Shown here in pieces: positions 55,735 to 64,000 of a stretch of DNA of 64,000 nt. Under the pieces are notes generated by a model. It was not told the origin of the DNA, did not search any database, and worked only from the letters and a program-made list of their open reading frames with translations. Location of the stretch: contig OU862931.1 of assembly GCA_917880885.1 (NCBI GenBank), forward strand, positions 13,899,337 to 13,963,336. Reading direction: 5' to 3'. Each line of letters starts with the position of its first letter. Positions within the stretch are counted from its first letter, which is position 1. Source of the stretch: Limnephilus marmoratus (Eukaryota; Arthropoda; Insecta; Trichoptera; Limnephilidae). A program made the translations under genes and the position numbers.

Positions 55735-56230
55735 TAATCGATAGCTCGGTGGGTAAGTCACTCTAAGGCTGAATTTAGTCTAACGCTGACCGCACGCGCA
55801 CCGTCGGCGCTGATGGTCGAGATATATGAACTTCTAGGAAGCGTTTTTGAATGACGCGTAGCTATCAGCGTGCAAGGTGGTCAGCGCTGATGGCTACGCG
55901 GCCGTACGCATCGCGCGTCGGCGCCGCGTAGGTGTCGGCGCTGACGATTGCACGAGCGCCTCTGCTTTCAGTGAGCGTTCTAGTGTCGAGCGGAGCGGAC
56001 GACGTCAGCGTGTACAGTCATGGTGAATCGTTTTTATTTTTTTGGGATAGTACAAGGCAGCAATGAACTCCACATTTTAGTCTTTGTCTGCACACTAAGG
56101 CGGTCAGTACGATACTGAAACGAGCCACGCTGAGCCTCAGCGCTGACGAACTAAGCGCTGATCTATGAGCGCTGACGGTGAGCGTGAGACTAAATTCAGC
56201 CTAATAGTTGAACGGGCCTAGTTTGTTACT
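55735..56230 (+). repeat. tRNA-like SINE head split by a MITE
   Basis: ATAGCTCGGTGGGTAAGTC at 55741 is A-box-like. The sequence resumes after the MITE with TAATAGTTGAACGGGCCTAG. The B box is not clearly preserved. Confidence 0.4.
55767..56201. mobile_element. Harbinger-like MITE with TAA duplication
   Basis: Ends GGCTGAATTTAGTCT and AGACTAAATTCAGCC are inverted 15-mers. TAA lies on both sides (55764-55766 and 56202-56204). The 3-bp duplication points to PIF/Harbinger. The interior is GC-rich, with at least seven GCGCTGA-type words in both orientations (for example 55818, 55886, 55938, 56141, 56154, 56170). No ORF. Confidence 0.75.
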
Positions 56231-57525
56231 GACAGTATTTTTACTGAAAAGTTATGTTAAAGCGCATTTATGTATTCAATAAAAACATCTTTAAATTATG
56301 CATAAATCTTTTTCCTTAGTGGATTGAAGTATTGGAAACAGTACCGAAATAAAGAAATTGTATTTATAAATACCATTTCATTATAAATTTGTGTTTTTTC
56401 CTGGATACTTTTTCAAAACGTGACAAACTCCATTTTTTGTCCGGTGTCGTCAACCCATTAATCTTTATACAATTCACCAAACAAATTAAATAACATTCCA
56501 CAGACCCTACAAATTCTCACTTTTCTATTTATTTACCGTTTATTTTTTGGTCGTGACAGTGTTCAAACGAGCAAACACATTATCGCCTCCTCGTCGCTAG
56601 GAACAGATGACTGGTGCCTCCGACCCCCTAACACCACTCAGTAACTCCCAACTCCACCCGTTAACCCCCGTCACTACCCAACAGCCCCCTGCCACCCTGA
56701 CCACCTTCTAACACCCGCTTACCCCACCCAGGCGTACCTAAGACGTTTACCTCCACCAGGCTAAGTCTACCGAGCCAGCTTTCGTGGAAGACTTTTCCCA
56801 CCCACGTTTTTAACCCAAAGGATAGCAAACTGCATAAACATTATATATAATATCATTAAATGATAACAACTGATGGATTTGAATTGAATTACATTCACAA
56901 AGAAGAAGAAAATACGACTAAATCAACATGAAACAGAACAAGACACAGAAAAATAAATAGGTTTCGGTCACAATTAATTATTACGGTAAATTATAATCAA
57001 TCGTTAAATATAAGGTTTAATTTTGTAATAGAAATGTTGCATAAATGCATATGAGTACAAGAAATGTCAGTATTTATTTGCTTAGATCGCTCAGCGAGAG
57101 TTTAGGTGACCAGCATTTTCCTAGGATTGTGTGTATTGGTATTTTGGCATATGCATGAGAAAATATCTCTCTTGCTTACGTCTACTACGTAATAATAATA
57201 ATTGTTATTAGCGAGAAAGGGGATGCAATAACTTTATTACCATAAAATTATTTACTTTTATTCAAAAATTATATTGGGTTAGTATGATTTATATATTTCT
57301 AGCGCAGACCAGTGAAAAATCACAGGTAGTCTTAAGTCTTGACAAATGGGTTGCAATTTTAAATATGTCAATTAAAATAAATTCCGGTTAAAAATGTTAT
57401 GTTCATAGGTAGGTCTGTATCGCTTTTCTAAATTCTGAACACAATCGGTTTCAATTTTAAAAACGACGCTTAAATTCAAAGCAAATTTGAGTTTATTGAA
57501 CTGGATTTATGTAGAGCACACAGAC
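56231..57525. other. Unassigned, with a C-rich stretch
   Basis: 56600-56765 is strongly C-rich on the plus strand (CCCCCTAACACC, CCCGTTAACCCCCG), possibly a decayed minisatellite. Elsewhere AT-rich. No coding sequence. Confidence 0.4.
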
Positions 57526-57529
57526 AAAA

Positions 57530-57914
57530 GTTTTTTTTATGCAATTATTATTAATAAAATTAATTTATCATTTTTTTACTGGAATTAGAATAACGAATTT
57601 GAAATGCACTGCAAAAAAACTTACTTTTTTATTTTTACGTGTGCTCCACACAGGAGGCCCTGAGGAAAATATATATATATATATATATTTTTTTAAGTTT
57701 CTTTATTCATTCATTTCCCCCAGGGACGATGTTATTTTTGGGGATGCTGTGTGGAGGATTTTTAAAGGAAAGGAAGGAGTTTTTTTTATGCCATTATTAT
57801 TAATAAAATTAATTTATCATTTTTTTACTGGAATTAGAATAACGAATTTGAAATGCACTGCAAAAAAACTTACTTTTTTATTTTTACGTGTGCTCCACAC
57901 AGGAGGCCCTGAGG

Positions 57915-57954
<40 letters not shown>

Positions 57955-58014
57955 AAGTTTCTTTATTCATTCATTTCCCCCAGGGACGATGTTATTTTTG
58001 GGGATGCTGTGTGG
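57530..58014. repeat. Tandem duplication, unit 249 bp
   Basis: Units begin at 57530 and 57779 with GTTTTTTTTATGC and are almost identical except for the (AT)n length (about 10 versus 17 units). Each contains the hairpin end of an X element, so the duplication happened after X inserted. The open frame across it is a by-product. Confidence 0.85.
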
Positions 58015-58085
58015 GTACCCATTCCCGCCTGATGCGGTACCCATTCCCGCATTGATGCGGTACCCATTCCCGCCTCCCAAATTGA
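57650..58085 (-). repeat. X family element, copy 9, hairpin end duplicated
   Basis: Hairpin ends at 57646-57755 and 57893-58014 carry TCCACACAGGAGGCCCTGAG with an (AT)n insertion in the loop. The far end follows at 58015-58085 as three copies of a GGTACCCATTCCCGC unit, then CTCCCAAATTG. Confidence 0.75.
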
Positions 58086-58354
58086 AATAACATAAGTTGG
58101 TACCGTGTTTGAGTCTTGGATTCGAGTCAAATCTGATTGCAATGCCTATAATACTGGCACCTTACATGGCTGTTCGTATTGGCGTTTTTGGCATAGTTAC
58201 ATAGAAAACATATTGTCAATGCTGTATAACTATGCCAAATACGCCAATACGTATGTACGGTGCCACTATAAGCAGGGAATATGTATGTGTTTTTTAACAA
58301 ATAAAAATGATACAAATAGTTACTAAATTAATTTTTTTTTTTAATATGTGGAAA

Positions 58355-58392
58355 TTTCGTTATGCATTTTTTACAAAAAATGCATAACGAAA
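58355..58392. repeat. Perfect 38-base palindrome
   Basis: TTTCGTTATGCATTTTTT, AC, then the exact inverse. An 18-pair stem with a 2-base turn. Confidence 0.9.
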
Positions 58393-59093
58393 AAGTAGTA
58401 AGCCAAAACTTATGCGTTTTGTAGTGTTACGCCCGTGAATCCTCCCTTTCACCCTCTTTTTTGTACACCCACTGAGACGGTCGTTAAAGGGTTAATCGCA
58501 ACTTTGAGAGCAGTAAGACATATGACGCCATGACACGGGGAAATTGAGATATTTAGTGCCAAGAAAATAATAAAGTTTTAACAGCACCTTATTGTTATTT
58601 TGGCCGTAGAACCTTTTAGTTTTTTTTAGCGTTACGAAAGTGAATCTATATTTGAAATTGATGATAATGAATCGTTGTTTCAATAATGTGTCGATCGGGA
58701 AAAACTCGAACCGAAGAAAATAGTCGTATTCGACATTTAGATTTTTTAGAGTTCAGGGGAGGCCATAATCCTAATGGCCACGGACACTGAGTGCCCTTTG
58801 TAATGTCATTTTAGGGCTTTATAATTTTTTTTTTATTTAACAGCAAAATTGAAGCGTATGAAGGTTGAGTTTTTCCATAGAAAGCAGGTGGTGGCAAACA
58901 AAATATCATTCACGAAAAAAAGCACAAAATTCAATGACAAGTTAATCCGTTCTTGGAAAAATACCGGAGTTGCTTCATAACAATAATGTTTTGTAAATTT
59001 CGAATCATTTTGTTTTAAAAACTGTTAGAATTCTTTTTAAATAACGTTTTCACAGCAGAATATATTTTTATAAATTACATCAATCTTATATAT
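58393..59093. other. Unassigned
   Basis: GGTCGTTAAAGGGTTAA at 58480 looks like a right piggyBac-type end (GGG then TTAA), but no matching left end was found. The rest is AT-rich. Confidence 0.35.
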
Positions 59094-59561
59094 AAAAATG
59101 AATCGCTGAATGTGTTGCTAAGCGCATAACTTTCGAACGACTGCACCAAATAGGATAATTCTTTTTTTTGTGTGTTTGTTATTGTCAGAACAAGGTTTTT
59201 ATAAAACTTTCGGTGAGCTCTGGCATTATGAAATTTGTATAAAAAAATTGCTATTGGTGGCACGCGAGGAAGCGGGTATTGCCATGGAAAGCGGGAGAGA
59301 GGGAGAGGGGGGAGGGGAAACTGGGAGAGGGGAGGGGGGAGGGGAAATCGGGAGGGTGGTTCACGGGACGGGGGAAGGGGGGGGGGGAGTGGAGTGGGGA
59401 GAGGGAAGGTTAAGGTGACTGAGTGGGAACGCGAGAGGGGAAGAGGACGCAGGAGACGAAAGGGAAGCGGCGGAAGGGGAACGGGACTAATGGGAGAGGA
59501 CACTCAGGGAGAAACAATTTCTTTATTAAATGGCATAGCAACGCATGCCGGGATCAGCTAG
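59094..59561 (+). mobile_element. Non-autonomous Helitron, family H, complete copy
   Basis: A at 59093, then TCTTATATATAAAAATGAAT as 5' end. The 3' end is GCATGCCGGGATCAGCTAG with T at 59562. TC start, CTAG end and insertion between A and T fit Helitrons exactly. 468 bp. The interior purine-rich run (59275-59500) is dominated by G3-G9 tracts. No Rep/helicase ORF, so it depends on an autonomous relative. Confidence 0.85.
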
Positions 59562-59684
59562 TTTATTATAAGAATAACTTATTGAAGCTTATAAACTTCA
59601 TAGCAATATTTAATCATTGAAGAAGGCAATATTTACAAATCTTTAATGAAACATGAAACATGAAACCGAAAAAGACAGAGTGTG

Positions 59685-59930
59685 CAATTCACACGCGGTA
59701 ATAGTGAAACCTTCAGAAAACTAAAGTAAAGGAAGCTACGAAGCACTGCACAAAGAGGAGACCGACAGGCTACGAAGCACCGCACAAAGAGGAGATCGAT
59801 TATTTATCTCATTCTCTCGCAGACTAAATCCTATTGATGGATGTGTTTGCCTTTTTTTAGTGTCGCTATTTTTCGTTTCATAAGTTTCAAATCACAACGG
59901 TGCTAGAAGAAGTTTTTATTTCTAAAAAAA
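59685..59930 (+). repeat. Dispersed repeat Z, copy 2
   Basis: GCAATTCACACGCGGTAATA, AAACCTTCAGAAAACTAAAG, then ACGAAGCACTGCACAAAGAG and ACGAAGCACCGCACAAAGAG (a 37-base internal duplication), and CAAATCACAACGGTGCTAGA at the end. Confidence 0.7.
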
Positions 59931-59936
59931 ATACAA

Positions 59937-60650
59937 GTGTGCAGTTCACTTGCGGTAGAAGTAAAACCGTCAGAAAACTTAAGTAGACAAGAGTGGGGAA
60001 ATTACGAAGAAAGAGATTACACCGCACGAAGAGGAGACCGATTAATCTATCTCATCCTCTCGCAGGCTAAATCCTATTTAGATTTTTTTTACGTTAGCTC
60101 CACACAGAAGACCCTAAGGGAAATAATTTACCTCAGGGCCCGTGTCATCTTAAGGGATGCTGTGTGGAAGGTTTTTTTTTAGGAAGGGTAGGATAGGAAG
60201 TTCTGGGAAGGAAAAAGGTATGAGGAGTTGGTAGGAATCTGGGAGTCAGTGTGTCTAGGAGTGACGGACGTATGAATCCATCCCAATGCATATCAAGGCA
60301 TAGGTTGAGAGAGTCCGGCTGGAGAGTTCAAAAGGTCTCCCTCAACCAGCCTCTCTCGTTCCTGTCCACCACGCAGCAGGTGGGCAGACGCATCGGCCGC
60401 CAAGACCTGGACAAACCTCACCCCATAAACCCGGGCATCACTTACAAAGTCACCAAACGTAGCGAACCACTTGGGGTGACTTATGGCAGAGGTGTATGTT
60501 ATCCAATAAATGGTTCTTGTGGCGGCAGTACCCATACCCGCCTCCCAAATTGAAGATTACATAGATGAATGTGTTTGACTCTTTTTTGTATCGCTTTTTC
60601 GTTTCATCGAATTTCAAATCACAACGGTGCTAAAGAAGTCAAAATAATAA
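59937..60650 (+). repeat. Dispersed repeat Z, copy 3, split by X
   Basis: Follows copy 2 almost directly in the same orientation. GCAGTTCACTTGCGGTAGAA starts it. The X element 60083-60556 interrupts it between CTAAATCCTATTTAGAT and TAGATGAATGTGTTTG. The end is CAAATCACAACGGTGCTAAA. Confidence 0.7.
60083..60556 (-). repeat. X family element, copy 10, complete
   Basis: T-run plus ACGTTAGCTCCACACAG at one end, CCCGCCTCCCAAATTG at the other. TAGAT on both sides (60079-60083 and 60562-60566) is a possible short target duplication. About 470 bp, the reference length for the family. Confidence 0.85.
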
Positions 60651-61024
60651 TTGGATAAATTGCGGAGCGCCGTTTTGGTAAAAAACCTGAAGGGCGCTGT
60701 ACAATTTATTGTGAATTCTTAGACCCCCTTTACAAATAAATACAGAAAACATACTTACCTGCCAGGTCACTTATTAAATAGAATGTTTATATTTGGAGAA
60801 GATACGGCTTTGCACGCGGAGGACACTATATTTAAAACTATGAGATTCCTATTCTATTCCGATTCCTATTCTATATCTATTCCAGACACTATTTGCAACC
60901 CCCATCACTAGTGTTGAGAACCTCATACAAGAGGCACCTCAAATGTCCCATTCAAACACGTAAAATGTCCCCCCACCTCACAAAATGTATTTGTACCAAC
61001 TCTTTGTCTTTGTATTACTACAAA
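60651..61024. other. Unassigned
   Basis: No element recognised. CCTATTCTATTCCGATTCC and similar words near 60850 form a short pyrimidine repeat. Confidence 0.35.
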
Positions 61025-61272
61025 TGTCATGTCACGTTGTCGCGTATGGGACAAATATGAAGGGAGGACAATTATGAGGTGGGAGGTGGTTGGTTTATTG
61101 AACTACATTCCTGTCATGTCTATGGGACAAATATGAGGTGAGGCGCGAGGTGGTTGTTGTATTGGACTACATGTCATATCACGTAGTCACGTATGGGACA
61201 AATATGAGGTGAGGTGGTTGGTGTATTGGACTAAATGTCATGTCACGTACCGTATGGGACAAGCGTATGAGG
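61025..61272. repeat. Minisatellite, about four units of 63-81 bases
   Basis: TATGGGACAAATATGA starts recur at 61046, 61122, 61192 and (partly) 61253, each followed by GAGGTGG and TATTGGACTA-type words. Related words appear inverted after the X copy (61670-61750: CACCTCACCTCTCACCTC), so the array may extend across it. Confidence 0.7.
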
Positions 61273-61309
61273 CCTTTTTCATATCCAATTTTCGCATTAC
61301 AAAAATTAC

Positions 61310-61650
61310 AAACCCGGGAGGCACGTATGCGTACCGCCGCCCAGGGAACCATTTATTAGATAACCAACACCTCTGTCATAGGTCACCACAAGTGGTTCGC
61401 TACGTATGGTGACTTAGCAGGGGTGCCTGGGTTCATGGGGTGAGGTTTGTGCAGGTCTAGGCGGCGGATGCGACTGCTGCATGGCAGGCCGGATCCGGAG
61501 AGAGTGGTTGAGGGAGTCCCTTTGACTTCTCCGACCTTACGCCTTGCACAACTGGGGGGATGGATTAATATGTCCACAGCATCCACAAAGATGACATAGG
61601 GTCTGAGGGGAATTATTTTTCTTAAGGCCCCCGGTGTGGAGCTAATGTAA
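61310..61650 (+). repeat. X family element, copy 11
   Basis: Starts CCCGGGAGGCACGTATGCG and ends with the inner stem (GGGTCTGAGG with CTTAAGGCCC) and GTGTGGAGCTAATGT. About 110 bases of the middle (ACTCCTGGACAC..CCTAAAAAGACCC in other copies) are missing. Confidence 0.75.
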
Positions 61651-62944
61651 GCGAAAATATTTTGTAACACCTCACCTCTCACCTCAAATGAGGTGGGACA
61701 CCTCAACACCTCATTTCGATATTTGAGTACCTCATACAAACTCATCCTGATGTCGTGTCCTACCCAACACTACCCATCACTATTAGTATTGTAACAGTTT
61801 GTATTTATACTGGCCAAATATTCAGTCGTTGAAGTAAGCACCCATTTAACAATCACCCAATAACTAGGTTGCTACGTATCAATTCAAATTGAATTTTGGA
61901 TTCCTAATTGAAATTTTTCTACGAGCAAGTCGAATCCAGAATTTTCGTTTGTTGCCCAAAAGATAAAAGGAACAATTGAATTTTGAGTTCAGTTCCAAGC
62001 TAGCGGCCAGAGGATCCGGCAGTCTGTCTCAACGTGGAGAAGGCACATACTTCGGTGAAATCGTAATTACTGTGAGCTTATAACTTCTGTTAGTTTAAAT
62101 TTAATTGATTTACCATTTAATATTTTGATCTACTTGAACTGGCGCCCTTATAATAATTTTAACATCTTGAGATCTTTTTTATAAATCACGACAAGCTATC
62201 AATTCATTTATTAGATTTTAACTATTTAGTTTCTTCTTCTAAGGACTAAACACGACCCTGAAGAATTATAATATTATTTTATTAGAGTATCATGTTCTAT
62301 TTTATTTATTTAATAATATAATTTGATTGTTGCCTCAACTTTTTCATTTTTAACTATAAATATTCTGCTGTACTTATTATTTTATGCAGTATATTACTTT
62401 ATGCAGTATAATACTATTTTATTTTAAAAACCATTACAGTATTATATTTGTGAGAAGATTAGTGAAAAAATTAGAGTTATTATTTATTTTGTATGACTGG
62501 TGAATTTAGGACCCTATAGGGCCGGAGATTTTTTATGAAATGACATTTACAAAAGGAAAAGGAAAACTATGGTGACCTTGAATGTTTTAAGGGCCTGCGA
62601 AATGTTTACCTCGTGATTTCGATCATGATTGTCATTGTTTGTTTTCAGTCCACTCCTTAAAAGAGCCATTTCAGGATGCAAAACTTCCAGATAGTTTTGT
62701 TTGGACATTTGCTTTTATTGCCTTGTTATCTTTTATCAGATGTGTAATATATACGTGATCGAAATTCACAGGCGGTATTTTTTGCAGATTCTAAGCCACA
62801 AAGGTTGGTAGGGCTTTATTTTCTATTTCCTTCATAATATCGCTGTTCCTCATAATTCTGCGCCCAACTTTTACTAAGCAAATAAATTACACCCATTGAA
62901 AACACCGTGCAATTTTTTAACCATCTTAACTCATTAAATAAAGA
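61651..62944. other. Unassigned region
   Basis: AT-rich. The minus strand between 62830 and 62630 reads as a possible decayed peptide (KIPPVNFDHVYITHLIKDNK) with stops on both sides; I cannot place it. Otherwise nothing. Confidence 0.35.
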
Positions 62945-63140
62945 TATATGCACTGAAGGTGGAACGGTCGTTCTGAAACCGGTCGGCTTTACTCAAATAT
63001 ACAAGTGGTTCAAACAAAGTAACATTAGAATTTGAAATTAAAACACTTTTGCACTTTCTTCCACTAATTTATATTTCACCAGGACCGGTTTCATCCTATT
63101 ACGGACATTTTCAGAAAAGTAACATTGTTTAATTTATTTT
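62945..63140 (+). repeat. PLE-C terminal repeat carrying a PLE-E insertion
   Basis: CTGAAGG, T, GGAACGGTCGTTCT, GAAACCGGTCGG at 62953-62985 follow the common motif plan; then TATACAAGTGGTTCAAACAA. The repeat is split at 63026 by PLE-E and resumes with GTTTAATTTATTTTCATTTA. Confidence 0.7.
63027..63115 (-). repeat. PLE-E terminal fragment with 11-bp target duplication
   Basis: AAAGTAACATT lies on both sides (63016-63026 and 63116-63126). The 89-base insert on the minus strand begins CTGAAAATGTCC, loop, GGATGAAACCGGTCC and continues TGGTGAAATATAAATTAG. The insertion joined PLE-C sequence, so PLE-E moved later. Confidence 0.75.
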
Positions 63141-63518
63141 CATTTATATATTCATTGTTTTGCCTTTAATAATGAGTGGCTCCGAAATTCTTCATTTTGC
63201 CACCGCGCTCCCGTGTCCTAGATATTAGGTTATTTGTTTGGAATATTTTACTAATTTATGCGTATTTCCTAACCTCCAAACATGACTTAAAGAAATCCTT
63301 AAGAAAAAACATGGTGATCAAAACTGTCAAAATACGTGAAATTTAATAATAAATAGGAACTTCTTTCTTTTACCATCTCCCCCGACGTAAATAGTTACTT
63401 CTCGTAGTATCTAATTAAGTTGAAACTAATTAGATAAGATCTTTCAATCATTTATGCATTGTAAGAAGTAAGCGGATTTCTAAAATAGTTCCAAAAAACG
63501 CACGATCAAAGCCGCATC
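63141..63518. other. No feature recognised
   Basis: AT-rich flank of the last open frame. Confidence 0.35.
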
Positions 63519-63782
63519 TTATTTCATAAAGTTAAAATAGTGATTGAAATTTTCCTGCTTTCCAAAGTTTGAACACGAAGCAAGAAGTTCTTTTAAATGT
63601 TCATAGTGACACGAAAATACCGTACCATCAACAAACATAAAAAATAAAACTTTTTCATTAGCAGCCATCAGGTTTCCAATACCACGATAGTTTTCGTCGC
63701 CTAGATTTGACAGGGGGCTTTTTAAACTCTCTTTTGATTGCCGCTTAACGGATTTTTCTTCTAGCACCAATCTGACAAGTTT
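63519..63782 (-). CDS. Unrecognised 87-codon open frame, possible exon
   Basis: Open from about 63782 to a TAA at 63519. There is no ATG near the start, so it may be the last exon of a spliced gene; ACTTGTCAG at 63774-63782 (minus strand) could be a splice acceptor. The peptide (VLEEKSVKRQSKESLKSPLS, LFFMFVDGTVFSCHYEHLKE, ENFNHYFNFMK) has ordinary, globular-looking composition. I do not recognise the family. The best, though weak, candidate for host coding sequence in the window. Confidence 0.3.
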   Translation of the reverse strand, partial: KLVRLVLEEKSVKRQSKESLKSPLSNLGDENYRGIGNLMAANEKVLFFMFVDGTVFSCHYEHLKELLASCSNFGKQENFNHYFNFMK

Positions 63783-64000
63783 TTATCTATCACGGAAAAT
63801 CCCGCTTCATCGAGAGTATCAGAATAAAATAAACACATATTCAATTTTTTACAAGAACAACTTTATATAACTCTTTTTGTAACTTTTGAAGGCTATTCCC
63901 ATAAATATAATATGTCATTGAAGAAGAAGATAACACTAATTATCTAAACGAAAATATGTAATAATTTTTTTTTTTTTAACTTATTTTTTTTTCTTTATTT
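63783..64000. other. No feature recognised
   Basis: AT-rich, ending in T homopolymer runs. Confidence 0.35.

Noticed and set aside
57539..58090. 183-codon protein with an internal repeat
   Set aside because: The repeat is the 249-bp DNA duplication, and the frame crosses the X hairpin and an (AT)n run.
58470..58500. Complete piggyBac element ending at GGGTTAA (58484)
   Set aside because: No matching left end with TTAA could be found within 2 kb.

Overview
This is nuclear DNA from a eukaryote, most likely an insect or other arthropod. It is AT-rich, has no operons or ribosome binding sites, and almost every recognisable coding stretch belongs to a transposable element. The element types are those of insect genomes: CR1/Jockey-group, RTE-like and I/Jockey-like LINEs, Penelope-like elements (PLEs), a mariner with TA duplication, piggyBac with TTAA, hAT with an 8-bp duplication, A^T-inserting Helitrons, and tRNA-headed SINEs. 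I cannot name the species. I found no host gene I can name; a few unrecognised open frames (12.0, 20.4, 28.1 and 63.5 kb) are the only candidates.

Layout. 0-3.6 kb: three copies of a tRNA-derived SINE (SINE1), one copy of a second short family (X), and a PLE fragment with a GIY-YIG endonuclease tail followed by a hammerhead-like motif. 4.0-7.9 kb: the best-preserved element, a LINE with an ORF1 fragment and a full ORF2 (endonuclease plus reverse transcriptase) broken only by two in-frame stops. 9.5-20 kb: PLE fold-backs, a Helitron, a 793-bp fold-back element, LINE tails and X copies. 20-29 kb: LINE-Y remnants, a second Helitron type, and a MITE (M1) carrying a PLE fold-back and a SINE head. 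29-34 kb: a truncated piggyBac with a transposase N-terminus, then a hAT element with an exact 8-bp duplication inside an X copy. 34-46 kb: many 5'-truncated LINE 3' ends, one inside a SINE1 copy and another inside a fold-back element. 46-54 kb: nested inverted repeats, a near-perfect 152-bp-arm palindrome, a four-unit 120-126-bp tandem array, and several MITEs. 54-64 kb: a deleted mariner with perfect 31-bp ends, a Harbinger-like MITE, a complete short Helitron, a minisatellite, and two nested PLE terminal fragments.

Three themes link the parts. (1) Five different PLE-type terminal repeats share one design: a CTGANGA-like box, a short hairpin, then GAAAC. This is the layout of the hammerhead ribozymes known from PLE terminal repeats, though here often degenerate and mostly with one extra base. 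Several copies sit as head-to-head palindromes. (2) X copies share their 3' end, a strong double hairpin plus A-tail, with LINE-Y, whose reverse-transcriptase C-terminus is present three times. X therefore looks like a short non-autonomous family moved by LINE-Y. (3) Insertions are nested several deep (hAT in X; Harbinger-like MITE in a tRNA-like head; LINE in SINE1; PLE in PLE; X in Helitron), which gives a relative order of activity.

All calls come from reading the sequence. No alignment, folding or database search was run, and repeat boundaries without a target-site duplication are good to perhaps 10-30 bases.
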